Source: Edaphobacter flagellatus
Lineage (GTDB): Bacteria; Acidobacteriota; Terriglobia; Terriglobales; Acidobacteriaceae
Length of the DNA: 64,000 nucleotides
Direction of reading: 5' to 3'
Assembly (NCBI RefSeq): GCF_025264665.1
Contig: NZ_CP073697.1
Location: 1,984,001-2,048,000 of the forward strand
Within the stretch, counting starts at the first letter, position 1, and the number at the start of each line of letters is the position of its first letter. Position numbers and translations under genes: made by a program. Below the pieces are notes generated by a model. It saw nothing but the letters and a program-made list of their open reading frames with translations. It was not told where the DNA came from and made no database searches. This document shows positions 37,565-46,618 of the stretch, piece after piece.

Positions 37565-38713
37565 TTAACGCAGGATGGGATCGAGCCACACTTCGACACT
37601 CTGGGCCCAAAGCGCACCGTGAGCCTTCAGGCCAGCGTCGTTGAAGTGTGTGCCTTTGCCGTTGTTCTGCCGGTAGGCCGCGGTGAGGGTGTCGGTATCT
37701 GGCCCCTGCAGCGCGATGCCGCTTCTCCAAAGGCTTTGCTGAGCCTCACGGATGGGAGGCGTGGAGGGATCCTGGGGAGTATGGTAGCTAGCCTGCGCAA
37801 CGAACCAGGGGATGTCCCATCCGGCCTGCTGGCGCGCGGAGAGAATGACGTGTTCGAGCATGTCGCGGTAGGTAGAGGCGGAGATCTCATGCTCGGGGGC
37901 CTGATGTGAGTCGGATTCGCCCTGATGCCAGAGGACGGCGCGGAAGCCATGGGGACCGAACTGTTGGATACGGTGCATCATGCCGTTGAAGAGGGTTCCG
38001 TCGCTGATGAGCGTACCGTCCGCAGTTTTGGTGATGTATTTCGTCATCGTGGGCATGACTTCGACCTTCTCCCCTGCGGGGAGCCACTGGCGAATGCTTG
38101 TGGAACCATGGCCAGTGGACGCAATGCCGATGGGGACGTGGTATTTGCGGTAAAGTGCGTCGCCGAAGGAAGGAAGGAAGCTTCCCTTCTTGCTGTTGTC
38201 CTGCGTGCCGGGCTGTGGGTCGTTGGCAATTCGCCAGGAGTCACCGCTAAAGGTGGAGACCATACCGGTCTGAACAGTCTGAAGAGTCTCGCCATAATTA
38301 GTGGAGTTGGATTGCCCTGCGATGACAAAGACTTCGCCGACGCCAACGTGCGGAATTGTGGAGGCTGCCAGCGTGTGATGGCCGCGACGCAGTTGTACCT
38401 CAACGGTGTAGAAACCGCCGGCAGAGGTCTCGATGATTTGCTTGAAATCGCCGGAAGAGGAATGGAGAGTGAACCTGGTCCACTTGCTGTGAAGCTTCCC
38501 GGAGATTGCCTCCCCTTTAATGCGCACACGCAGGTTGTCTGCCTCGGCGGGGCCATGACCGCGCAGTTCGATGGCACCGGCCAGACGGGTAGTGCGCTGG
38601 AAGACCTGGTAGTCAAGCGGAGATGCGAGGGTGAGAGTCTGCCCTTTGAGCTGTGCGCAGCTGAGAAGAAGACCGGTCATGAGAAGGCTGCGGATTCTGA
38701 GTGTTAAGTTCAT
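37565..38713 (-). CDS. Secreted SGNH-type sialate O-acetylesterase-like carbohydrate esterase
   Basis: The 382-aa product has a signal peptide (LLMTGLLLSCAQLKGQ), an N-terminal Ig-like region and an SGNH hydrolase domain. The nucleophile Ser135 is in IAGQSNS (block I), WHQGESD is the later conserved block, and GTHFNDAG carries the catalytic His and likely Asp partner near the C-terminus. This DUF303/sialate-O-acetylesterase family removes O-acetyl groups from sugars; in plant-degrading bacteria the substrates are usually acetylated xylan or pectin rather than sialic acid. An AGGAG lies 13 nt before the ATG, rather far. The gene is divergent from the alpha-L-fucosidase gene. Confidence 0.87.
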   Translation of the reverse strand: MNLTLRIRSLLMTGLLLSCAQLKGQTLTLASPLDYQVFQRTTRLAGAIELRGHGPAEADNLRVRIKGEAISGKLHSKWTRFTLHSSSGDFKQIIETSAGGFYTVEVQLRRGHHTLAASTIPHVGVGEVFVIAGQSNSTNYGETLQTVQTGMVSTFSGDSWRIANDPQPGTQDNSKKGSFLPSFGDALYRKYHVPIGIASTGHGSTSIRQWLPAGEKVEVMPTMTKYITKTADGTLISDGTLFNGMMHRIQQFGPHGFRAVLWHQGESDSHQAPEHEISASTYRDMLEHVILSARQQAGWDIPWFVAQASYHTPQDPSTPPIREAQQSLWRSGIALQGPDTDTLTAAYRQNNGKGTHFNDAGLKAHGALWAQSVEVWLDPILR

Positions 38714-38778
38714 GGGTGCGAGCGGACTCCTGATACAGCAGACCTAGATAGAGTACGCCAATCTTTTTGAGATAGAAA

Positions 38779-38808
38779 TTGTTCTTTCACCAATAAAATT
38801 CATATAAT
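38779..38808 (+). promoter_or_regulatory. Promoter of the alpha-L-fucosidase gene
   Basis: A perfect TATAAT (38803-38808) has TTGTTC (38779-38784) 18 nt upstream, matching three of six bases of the -35 consensus. The -10 covers the ATG at 38807, so that codon cannot be the start; this fixes translation at 38840. Confidence 0.5.
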
Positions 38809-38839
38809 GAGCGCGATTGGACATTGGAGGTTTTGGAGC

Positions 38840-40744
38840 ATGCGCAGTCTTCTTTGGATTTTCGTGGCGATGGCAGGCATCGGCCACGCAGTGGGGCAAA
38901 ATCTCGCTCCCGATGAGGCGCAACGCCGGCTGGATGCCGGCAATGAGCCCATGAAGGTCGGTAACGCTTCGCCGCAAGATGCGGCGGCGATTCAGGATGC
39001 AAAGACAGGCTGGTATGCAGAGTCATTGAAGACACGAGATCAGCGGCTGGCGTGGTGGCGTGAAGCGCGATTTGGATGCTTTGTTCACTGGGGCGCCTAT
39101 TCGGTGCTGGGAGGAGAGTGGGAAGGCCGGCCGAATCCGGGGTATGCCGAACACATCATGCGCGTAAACAAGATTCCTCTGAGCGTCTATCGCGATGACG
39201 TAGCGGCAAAGTTCCATCCGGATGCCTACGATGCAAAGTCGTGGGTGAAGCAGATGAAGGCAGCGGGCATGCAATACGTCATCATCACATCGAAGCATCA
39301 TGATGGGTTTGCGATCTGGCCGTCGGATGTGAGCAAGTACAACATACGCGACGTCTCGCACTTCGATCGCGATCCGCTCAAAGAACTCGTCGACGCTGCG
39401 CATGCCGCGGGGATGCATGTGGGCTTCTACTACTCCCATGCATTCGACTGGGAGGACCCCAATGCTCCGGGCAATGACTGGGACTACCAGAACCCAGCAG
39501 GCGACAAGGGGTTGTATGGCGGATTGAACTGGTACAACGCTCATCCAGAGCTGATTCCGCGCGTTGAAAAGTATGTATACGGCAAGGCGATTCCTCAATT
39601 AAAGGAACTGATCGCGAAGTATCACCCCGACATTCTGTGGTTCGATACGCCAAGCAAGCTTCCCTTCTTTGAACAAGCGGCGATCATCAAGGCCGTGCGT
39701 CAGGCCGATCCGAATGTTGTGATCAACGGACGCGCGGCGCGAACGCTGGGAGTGAACCTGGGCGATTATCTCGACACAGCCGACCGTCCGGCGGAACTGC
39801 GTCCTACGCCGGGGGACTGGGAGGCGATTCCGACAACAAACGAGTCGTATGGATATAACAAGCTCGATACGGTGCATAAGCCGGTTGGCTATTTCATTCA
39901 GCTGCTGGCTAAAACGGCAGCCAAGGGCGGCAATATCTTGCTGAACATCGGTCCAAAGGGTGATGGCACCATCGACCCGCCGGATGCGGAGATTCTGGCA
40001 GGCATCGGCAAATGGATGGCCGTCAACGGCGACAGCATTCACGGCACCGAGCGGACGCCGCTGGACCGGCAGGCGTGGGGCGATTCGACAGTGAAAGGCG
40101 ATACGCTTTATCTACATGTGCTGGAGTGGCCGTCCAATGGCAAGCTGCTCGTCGGTGGATTGTTGAGCAATGTGAAGCAGGCTTATCTGTTGAGCGATGC
40201 GGCGAAGAAGCCCTTGAAGACGAGCCGCGTGGGCACAGAAGATCTGCTGATCGATGTACCGAAGATGGCTCCGGATGCCGTGGATACAGTCATCGTTGTG
40301 AAGACAGATGGGCCGGTGAAGGGCAAGACGGGACGTCTGCTGCAGGCGCAGACAAATCAGTTGCTCGGATTTGATGCGACAGCAACGGGCAACGGCTTTG
40401 TCTACGGGGATGGCAAGACGGCGCAGTACTTCGTGGACGGCTTGCAGAAGGAAGGCAATTCACTGACCTGGCAGATTCGCACGGAGAAGGCACTGCGCTT
40501 TGCCTTGGAGGTGAAGTACAGCACACCAAAGGATGAGAGCACGCCGAACAGAAAGTTTGCCGTCAGGCTGGGAGACAAGACTTTCACAGGAGCGATTGAA
40601 GCGACGGCAGGTCCTCGCCAGATGAAGACACTGCCAATGGGCGAAGTCGAGATCAAGCCCGGCGCGCTGCAGGATCTAACCATTACGATGGAGGGCGGCG
40701 GCGATCCGGTGCACTTCTTCGAAATCGACCTGAAAGCTCTGTAG
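38840..40744 (+). CDS. Secreted GH29 alpha-L-fucosidase
   Basis: The 634-aa enzyme has a signal peptide (MRSLLWIFVAMAGIGHAVGQ) and the GH29 barrel: FGCFVHWGAYSV (78-89), SKHHDGFAIW (151-160) and the nucleophile Asp269 in ILWFD. The C-terminal third looks like beta-sandwich domains. It releases L-fucose from plant or microbial glycans outside the cytoplasm by a retaining mechanism. GGAGG lies nine nt before ATG 38840; the upstream ATG at 38807 overlaps the -10 box. It is divergent from the SGNH esterase and is followed by a strong terminator, then the symporter gene. Confidence 0.93.
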   Translation: MRSLLWIFVAMAGIGHAVGQNLAPDEAQRRLDAGNEPMKVGNASPQDAAAIQDAKTGWYAESLKTRDQRLAWWREARFGCFVHWGAYSVLGGEWEGRPNPGYAEHIMRVNKIPLSVYRDDVAAKFHPDAYDAKSWVKQMKAAGMQYVIITSKHHDGFAIWPSDVSKYNIRDVSHFDRDPLKELVDAAHAAGMHVGFYYSHAFDWEDPNAPGNDWDYQNPAGDKGLYGGLNWYNAHPELIPRVEKYVYGKAIPQLKELIAKYHPDILWFDTPSKLPFFEQAAIIKAVRQADPNVVINGRAARTLGVNLGDYLDTADRPAELRPTPGDWEAIPTTNESYGYNKLDTVHKPVGYFIQLLAKTAAKGGNILLNIGPKGDGTIDPPDAEILAGIGKWMAVNGDSIHGTERTPLDRQAWGDSTVKGDTLYLHVLEWPSNGKLLVGGLLSNVKQAYLLSDAAKKPLKTSRVGTEDLLIDVPKMAPDAVDTVIVVKTDGPVKGKTGRLLQAQTNQLLGFDATATGNGFVYGDGKTAQYFVDGLQKEGNSLTWQIRTEKALRFALEVKYSTPKDESTPNRKFAVRLGDKTFTGAIEATAGPRQMKTLPMGEVEIKPGALQDLTITMEGGGDPVHFFEIDLKAL

Positions 40745-40762
40745 CGACACTCTGATTCTGAG

Positions 40763-40805
40763 ATATCCGCGTGTGTGACTGCTTGTGCACACGCGGATAT
40801 TTTTT
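40763..40805 (+). terminator. Rho-independent terminator after the fucosidase gene
   Basis: ATATCCGCGTGTG (40763-40775) and CACACGCGGATAT (40788-40800) form a perfect 13-bp stem with a 12-nt loop, followed by a run of T. It separates the fucosidase transcript from the symporter gene, which begins 37 nt later and so needs readthrough or its own promoter. Confidence 0.9.
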
Positions 40806-40841
40806 GCCTGACACGACTGCGATCATTATGATCGGGAAATC

Positions 40842-42449
40842 GTGCCTTATCTGGCCTCGCTCTCTGCGGCTTATCTCCATGCCACATTTGGCGTGGTGTG
40901 CCTGTACGTTATAGGCATTCTCGCCGCAGGCTACCTCTTTCGACGGCGCTCGGAGACGGCATCACAATTTCTTCATGCGGGGAAGATGCTGCCAGCTGGG
41001 GTGACCTCGCTCGCCTTTCTTGCCGCCAACTGCGGAGCTCTGGAGATTATGGGGCTTGCTGCAGCCAGTGCGAAGTATGGCATGCTGACGCTGCATTTCT
41101 ATTGGATCGGCGCGATTCCAGCGATCATCTTTCTCGCTCTCTTCATGATGCCGGTCTATGCGCAGAGCGGCGCGGCGACATTGCCGGAGTTTCTGCGTCT
41201 TCGCTACAACGACACACTGCAGATGATCGTGTCCGTGTCGTTGATTGTGATGATGGGGTTCGTCTCGGGCATTAGTCTCTATGCGATTGCATCGCTGCTG
41301 CAGGTGTTTCTGGGCTGGAATTTCTTCGCGACGATTCTTTTCACACTGGCAATCACAAGTTGCTATGTCTCGCTTGGCGGCTTGAAGGGAACGATCTATA
41401 GCGAGGTTATCCAGCTGGCAATCACTGTGGCGGGTCTGGTTCCTTTGACGTATCTCATTCTGCGGCGCTTTCATGGGCTTCATGGACTCGTCGCCAGTGT
41501 GCCGGATCCGATGCGCCATACGTGGGCATCGCTTCCCGCCATTAATCCTAAGACTGCGCCCATGGATGTTCTGGGAGTGATCGCGGGACTGGGCTTTGTA
41601 CTTAGCTTTGGATATTGGTGTACGGATTTTCTGCTGATTCAGCGAGCACTTGCTGCGCGCGACATGCGCGGCTCAGTCAATACGCCTTTGATCGCGGGGT
41701 TTGCGAAACTGGTATTCCCACTGCTGGTTGTTGTTCCGGGGCTCGCGGCCTTCTCCGTGCTGTCTTCAGACGTACGATTTGATGAGACGATGCCCAGAGT
41801 GATGACCCACTTTTATGGCCCGGCCATGCTGGGCCTGGGAGTCTCCGCAATTCTGGCCAGCCTGATGTCGGCACTGGCGGGAAACATCATGGGCATTGCC
41901 ACCATCTGGACGCATGACGTTTACAAGCCCAGGATCGCTGCAGCGAAGAGTGAATCGCAGTATCTGCGCATGGGGAGATTATCCATCGCTGCGGCAACTG
42001 TCTTCAGCATCGCGTCGGCGTATCTTGCGCTTCGCTATAGCACGATGATGGATTATCTGATGCTAATCTTTTCACTCTTCAATGCTCCATTGTTTGCGAC
42101 GATGCTGCTTGGTGTATTCACTCGATGGACGACACCTGTTGCGGCGATTGCAGGGCTGGTATCTGGAATGCTGGCCGCCCTGGCCATGAATCTTGCAGTG
42201 CATTTTGGGCTGCTGCACTATGGGTCACAGATGAACGCTAATTTTTATGGAGCCATCGTTGCGTTCTTCGTCTGCCTGATCGCATCGTCCCTCATGAGCC
42301 TGTTCACGCAAGCAAAGCCGGCTGCGGAGATCGAACACGTCACCTTTAACTCGCGCATGTTGCGATCCACTCAGGCGTTACGCGTGTCGTGGCTGCTGGC
42401 GACGCTTTTGCTGGCGACCTGCATACTGATCAACATTAGTTTTTGGTGA
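40842..42449 (+). CDS. Sodium:solute symporter (SSS/SLC5 family)
   Basis: The 535-aa product is a polytopic inner-membrane protein with about 13-14 hydrophobic segments. SSS hallmarks are the early SLAFLAANCGALEIMGLAAASAKYG segment (the family usually has an SxxSSGTxxG-like region here), the YVSLGGLKGTIYSEVIQ motif of TM6 and the later LMSALAGNIMGIATIWTHDVY segment. It should import a sugar or sugar acid with Na+. A GTG at 40842 is taken as start, with GGGA five nt upstream; this is uncertain. It follows the fucosidase gene after a terminator and converges with the LacI gene with 14 nt between stops. Fucose or a uronate-type product is a reasonable but unproven substrate. Confidence 0.88.
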   Translation: MPYLASLSAAYLHATFGVVCLYVIGILAAGYLFRRRSETASQFLHAGKMLPAGVTSLAFLAANCGALEIMGLAAASAKYGMLTLHFYWIGAIPAIIFLALFMMPVYAQSGAATLPEFLRLRYNDTLQMIVSVSLIVMMGFVSGISLYAIASLLQVFLGWNFFATILFTLAITSCYVSLGGLKGTIYSEVIQLAITVAGLVPLTYLILRRFHGLHGLVASVPDPMRHTWASLPAINPKTAPMDVLGVIAGLGFVLSFGYWCTDFLLIQRALAARDMRGSVNTPLIAGFAKLVFPLLVVVPGLAAFSVLSSDVRFDETMPRVMTHFYGPAMLGLGVSAILASLMSALAGNIMGIATIWTHDVYKPRIAAAKSESQYLRMGRLSIAAATVFSIASAYLALRYSTMMDYLMLIFSLFNAPLFATMLLGVFTRWTTPVAAIAGLVSGMLAALAMNLAVHFGLLHYGSQMNANFYGAIVAFFVCLIASSLMSLFTQAKPAAEIEHVTFNSRMLRSTQALRVSWLLATLLLATCILINISFW

Positions 42450-42463
42450 TTACTGATCGAGCT

Positions 42464-43468
42464 TCAATCAGCACGAGCCATCGCAGTCGATTTGCGAATG
42501 ACAAGACTTCCGGCAACTTCATATTGCGTACCCAACGACTGCGCATCGCTCTGCAGGCCTTCCAGTGCTTTAAACAACTGACGTGCGAGTTGTTGCCGTG
42601 GCAGCTTGACCGTTGTCAAAGGCGGTTGAAAGAGATCCGCCAGCTCGATATCGTCAAAGCCGACCACAGAGACATCGGACGGCACGGACAATCCTCTTGC
42701 ATGCAGCGCACGAAGCGCACCGATCGCGGTAAGATCGTTAGCTGCGATAATAGCTGTCGGATATGGACGGAGGTTTAATAGCTCCACCATGGCCCGCTCC
42801 CCACCGGAGATGCGATAGTCGCCTGCCCTCATCAACTCCGTATCCACTTTGAGGCTGTTCTTTTTCATCGCTTTGATGAAGCCGTCACGATGATGATCGG
42901 AGATGGTTGGGCCAATGGAGCCTCCGATATATCCGATGCGGGTGTGCCTGAGAGACTTAAGATGCTTAACCGCTTCGAGGATGCCACTGTAGTAGTCGAT
43001 CTGTACATCACTCAAGCCAGGGCCAACGATACGGCGGTCCATCGTGACAAGAGGGACACGATTGTGAACCAGAGCTTCGATCGGCTCCGTCTCAATCTCA
43101 GAGGCGAGAAGTGCTACCCCGTCAACTTTCCGGATGAGCATGCGGCGGATGGATTGCTGTGCGCGCGAGGCATGAAAGTCCGTCGTCGCCATGAACATGT
43201 CGAGATTCCTCTCGACCATAATCTGTTCGAAGCTTCGGATTAGCTCTGGGAAGAATGGGTTCGTGATGTCTGGAATGATGAGCCCGTAGGAATTTGACCT
43301 TCCGTGCTTTAAGGTCGTCGCGCTGCTATTGGGATAGAACTTGGCCTCTGCGATCACCTTCCGAACGCGTTCTGCTGTGGAGGGTTTGACATTGTTGAGA
43401 CCATTGATAACGCGTGACACGGTGGCGCTTGAAACTCCTGCTAGCTTCGCGATGTCACGCATGTCCAC
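42464..43468 (-). CDS. LacI/GalR-family transcriptional regulator of the pectin-type locus
   Basis: The 334-aa protein has a classical LacI helix-turn-helix (MRDIAKLAGVSSATVSRVINGL), hinge helix (SSATTLKHGRSNSYG) and effector domain (LIIPDITNPFFPELIRSFE; VVGFDDIELADLFQPPLTTV). A GTG at 43468 is preferred, having GGGGGA about 10 nt upstream; the ATG at 43462 is a close alternative. It is the last gene of a minus-strand series TBDR, GH28-like, GH105, LacI, so it probably controls pectin-fragment use. Candidate operators nearby are at 50439-50455 and 37509-37526. Confidence 0.93.
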   Translation of the reverse strand: MDMRDIAKLAGVSSATVSRVINGLNNVKPSTAERVRKVIAEAKFYPNSSATTLKHGRSNSYGLIIPDITNPFFPELIRSFEQIMVERNLDMFMATTDFHASRAQQSIRRMLIRKVDGVALLASEIETEPIEALVHNRVPLVTMDRRIVGPGLSDVQIDYYSGILEAVKHLKSLRHTRIGYIGGSIGPTISDHHRDGFIKAMKKNSLKVDTELMRAGDYRISGGERAMVELLNLRPYPTAIIAANDLTAIGALRALHARGLSVPSDVSVVGFDDIELADLFQPPLTTVKLPRQQLARQLFKALEGLQSDAQSLGTQYEVAGSLVIRKSTAMARAD

Positions 43469-43529
43469 TGGCTACATTTCCCCCTCTGGTTCGACGCAGT
43501 GCACCTTCAGTTTAGTGCCCTTTCGTTAT

Positions 43530-44723
43530 TTAGCGAGAAGGCCAGCTTGAAAGACGCAGCTGCTCATTCATGATGAGGAACGCACCCAGCCCGTGGAAGT
43601 CGTCGGTGTTGCGTGGGCGGTTGAGGTAGAACGCCAGATCGCCCACGTTGGTGCCGCCACAAATGTTCGCGATGTGCATCTGGCCGTCGGCATCTTTAGA
43701 GACCTGGGTGAGGACGCCACGATACCCTTTGCAGGCAACTTCGAGAAACTTCTTCGGAATGTATTTGCGCTGCACCGCCATATAGATCGTGTAGGTGTAC
43801 ATGGACGAACTGGAAGTTTCGAGCCAGTTTCCGGGTGTGCTTGCTTTATCCACGACCTGATACCAGAGGCCCGTTGCGGAATCCTGGTACTTTGCATAGG
43901 CATTTGTAAGCTGAATGACCTGATCGATCAGTTCTTTACGCTGCGGATGGTTGTGCGGCAGGATCTCCAGAACTTCGATCAACGCCATGCCAAACCAGCC
44001 GATCGCCCTGCACCAGAAGATCGAAGAGTGATGTGTAACTGGATCGGCCCAGGGCTGTGCACCGGACTCATCGTAAGCATGAAACATCAGCCCAGTCTGC
44101 GGATCATTCAAATGCTTTTTGTAGATCAGCAGCTGCTTCACCGCTTCGTCGTTGGCATACTTCGCATCATTGAAGGTTTTGCCATAACGAACAAGGAACG
44201 GCATCGACATAAACATGCCGTCGAGCCATAGCTGATGCTGCCTGGAGAGCGCGTGCCAGAAGGCACCATCTTCAGTACGCGGGTAAGTGTCGAAACGATG
44301 CCGGATGCTGTCGGCTGCCTTGCGATATTTCTCCTGCTTCGTCTCGGCATAGAGCACCAGCAGAAGATTGCCGGGGAGCATGTAGTCCAGCGCCGAAATC
44401 GTGCGATCAATGACGCCGTCTTCGGAGACATGCTTATCGACCCACCCCTGAATGTAGTCGAGATATTTCTTGTCTCCCGTCCGCTTGTAGACCAGAAACT
44501 GCCCATAGAGATAGAGCGAGATCGCATAGCCCCAGCCTCCGAGCTTTGTCGGATCAGGCGTGCGCTGCATCTGGGAATCGCAGAGATCTTTCGACCAGTC
44601 GGTCTCGGTGGCAGCGACCTTATCTTTAGCGCCGAAGAACATTTCGGCAAAAGCCGAACGCATCTGGCCGTGAGCCAGGAACGGCATCGGTATCAACATC
44701 TTTGCAGCTTGTCGTCTATTCAT
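43530..44723 (-). CDS. GH105 unsaturated rhamnogalacturonyl hydrolase
   Basis: The 397-aa protein matches the GH88/GH105 (alpha/alpha)6 barrel. Conserved acidic blocks are ALDYMLPGN and WLDGMFMSMPFL, with the probable general acid Asp168, equivalent to Asp143 of YteR, and the later HSSIFWCRAIGWFGMAL. The enzyme hydrates the 4,5-double bond of unsaturated galacturonyl units left by pectate or rhamnogalacturonan lyases. The N-terminus has a twin Arg (NRR) and a short hydrophobic stretch, so export is possible but weakly supported. It lies 65 nt downstream of the GH28-like gene and 61 nt upstream of the lacI gene, in one transcription direction. Confidence 0.9.
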   Translation of the reverse strand: MNRRQAAKMLIPMPFLAHGQMRSAFAEMFFGAKDKVAATETDWSKDLCDSQMQRTPDPTKLGGWGYAISLYLYGQFLVYKRTGDKKYLDYIQGWVDKHVSEDGVIDRTISALDYMLPGNLLLVLYAETKQEKYRKAADSIRHRFDTYPRTEDGAFWHALSRQHQLWLDGMFMSMPFLVRYGKTFNDAKYANDEAVKQLLIYKKHLNDPQTGLMFHAYDESGAQPWADPVTHHSSIFWCRAIGWFGMALIEVLEILPHNHPQRKELIDQVIQLTNAYAKYQDSATGLWYQVVDKASTPGNWLETSSSSMYTYTIYMAVQRKYIPKKFLEVACKGYRGVLTQVSKDADGQMHIANICGGTNVGDLAFYLNRPRNTDDFHGLGAFLIMNEQLRLSSWPSR

Positions 44724-44788
44724 CTTTTTATTGACTCAATCAACCAAACTTTATCGCGGGGATTCAGGCCGATCATAACATCGGCTAT

Positions 44789-46540
44789 TCAGATACGAAG
44801 ACGAACCACTTTCTCCGCTGCTCCATTGGCGAAGGCCACGGGCTTCTGCGCCTTCGATAGATCTCCACCATCGACGATGATGTTCTCATTTTCGCTTCCT
44901 TCGACCTGCAGGAAGACTGCAGCCGGCGTAAGCAGCCGTGGGGAGTTCATCAAAATATCTTTGCTATCAATGAATCGTGCCGCCGATTCCGCAGATGTGT
45001 TGCCCTGAACATTGATGCCGTAGATTGTGGCATCAACAACGTGATCAAAGATGACCGCAGGACGAAGATCAGGAGATGCAACCTGAAGACGGATATTCTG
45101 CACTGTGAGCCCATGAACACCGCGTGCGTAGAGTCCATACGCGGGCATCGGCCCCATCATGAAATACTCGCCTGCTATCTCAGGGAGGTCCCTGCGCGCT
45201 GCATCTTCTGCAGTACCGCCTCCACCAAAGGTGAGGTGAATGTTGCTAAGCGAGATGTTTTCCATCGTTGCTCCGCCGACACAGTTCAACGTGATGCACG
45301 AGTGCTTCTCTCCCGGATTCGCATTGCTTGTAATTTTCGCGTCGGGAAGTTGAGGCGGATTCGTCGTCACCGTTCCGTGGATATTACTAAACGAAATATT
45401 GCGGAGCACCGCTGGCGTTGTTGTTCCTCGCGGAGCTCCCGTCGATGCGTCATATTCGTTCGACGGAGTGACTGGTGCGCCTGGAGTAGCTGCACGTGCG
45501 GCTCTCGGTCCGACACTGACATGAATCGGGCCGGTTACATCGCTCAGCACAAGATTCGAGAAGGAGATGTTCTCATACCGCGAACCCGGATTGCCCTGGA
45601 ACTTGATAGGGCACCCGTACACCTGATAGATGACGCAGTTTGAGATAGCAATGTTCTCAGCGAATCCTCCGCCGAAACGAAAGACCGACCAGCGCGTGCT
45701 GAAGACAGAGTTCGTTACCGTGACGTACTTGCAACTCCCGAAGAGTGCACATGCGTCGTCCTGCGAGAGGACGATGCAGTTATTGACGGTAACGTATTGC
45801 GCGCTGATGAAGTGGAAACCATCGTTATTGCTGTTAACGCGGTTGTGAATGTAGATCGTGTCCATGTGAACACGCTTGCTTTGGATGACCCGAATGCTGT
45901 GGTACGCGCAATCGATGAGGTCGATGTTGCGCACAATCAGGTTTTCGCACTGATGCGCGAGGATATGATACGGACGCTTAAGCCCTCCGAGGCCACTTGG
46001 AGGCGGGGTCCCGCGAACGGGAGAATGAAACTGGAAGCCTTGACCATCAATTGTTCCGGGGCCTTCAATCGTGACGTTCTTCGCATTAACGGCATAGAGA
46101 AGCGCCCAGTTCCCATCATTCAACGTCGAATCGCCGCTAAGCGGGATGGCATCGACAGCGTGGTACTGTTTGCCATCTGACGTGCCGAGAAGTTTTGCCG
46201 ACGATGCGATGTGAAGCGTGACGTTGCTCTTCAGCTCCACTGTTCCTGTCTGAAATATTCCGCCAGTGAGGAGAACCGTGCCGCCGCCATCGGCAGTACA
46301 TGCGTCAACGGCGGCCTGGATCGCCGCGGTATCCATGGCCTTACCATCGCCCTTGGCCCCGTAGCTGCGGACATTGTAGACACGCGATCCCAGATCGAGC
46401 TTGTCAGACTTGCCTGCAGGCTCTGCTGCGAGAGGTGTCGCTTTCATCATGGCGAACGATGTGGCCGCTAATGCGGGAAGGGAGACGGTGTTGAGCCACT
46501 CGCGGCGCGTCATACTGCTTGACTTGTTTTCCAAAGACAT
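44789..46540 (-). CDS. GH28-like (polygalacturonase superfamily) right-handed beta-helix protein, Tat-exported
   Basis: The 583-aa product has a Tat-type leader (MTRREWLNTVSLPALAATS) and a pectin-lyase-like beta-helix: YNVRSYGAKGDGKAMDTAAIQAAVDAC at the start, then NSNNDG with Asp240 and SQDD with Asp261/Asp262, which correspond to the catalytic acids of GH28. The usual GHG and R-I-K motifs are not visible; the region after the DD reads CKYVTVTN...STRWSVFRFGGG. It may therefore have a different specificity from endo-polygalacturonase. Start choice lies between ATG 46540 and ATG 46513; neither has a strong ribosome site. It follows the TBDR after a hairpin and precedes GH105. Confidence 0.83.
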   Translation of the reverse strand: MSLENKSSSMTRREWLNTVSLPALAATSFAMMKATPLAAEPAGKSDKLDLGSRVYNVRSYGAKGDGKAMDTAAIQAAVDACTADGGGTVLLTGGIFQTGTVELKSNVTLHIASSAKLLGTSDGKQYHAVDAIPLSGDSTLNDGNWALLYAVNAKNVTIEGPGTIDGQGFQFHSPVRGTPPPSGLGGLKRPYHILAHQCENLIVRNIDLIDCAYHSIRVIQSKRVHMDTIYIHNRVNSNNDGFHFISAQYVTVNNCIVLSQDDACALFGSCKYVTVTNSVFSTRWSVFRFGGGFAENIAISNCVIYQVYGCPIKFQGNPGSRYENISFSNLVLSDVTGPIHVSVGPRAARAATPGAPVTPSNEYDASTGAPRGTTTPAVLRNISFSNIHGTVTTNPPQLPDAKITSNANPGEKHSCITLNCVGGATMENISLSNIHLTFGGGGTAEDAARRDLPEIAGEYFMMGPMPAYGLYARGVHGLTVQNIRLQVASPDLRPAVIFDHVVDATIYGINVQGNTSAESAARFIDSKDILMNSPRLLTPAAVFLQVEGSENENIIVDGGDLSKAQKPVAFANGAAEKVVRLRI

Positions 46541-46569
46541 TTTCCACCGTTTTGAAATTGTTGGTGAAA

Positions 46570-46610
46570 TAGATGTAGCCTGCAGAACACAAACCTGCAG
46601 GCTACATCTA
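46570..46610 (-). terminator. 16-bp perfect inverted repeat between TBDR and GH28-like gene
   Basis: TAGATGTAGCCTGCAG (46570-46585) is repeated inverted at 46595-46610 around a 9-nt loop, starting 9 nt after the TBDR stop. On the minus strand only TTTCACC follows, so termination is probably partial. It could set the ratio between receptor and enzymes, or protect the receptor mRNA 3' end. Confidence 0.65.
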
Positions 46611-46618
46611 GCTTCAAG

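Noticed and set aside
38807..38839. Earlier ATG for the fucosidase
   Set aside because: The ATG overlaps the TATAAT box and would not be transcribed; the ATG at 38840 gives a clean signal peptide and a GGAGG site.
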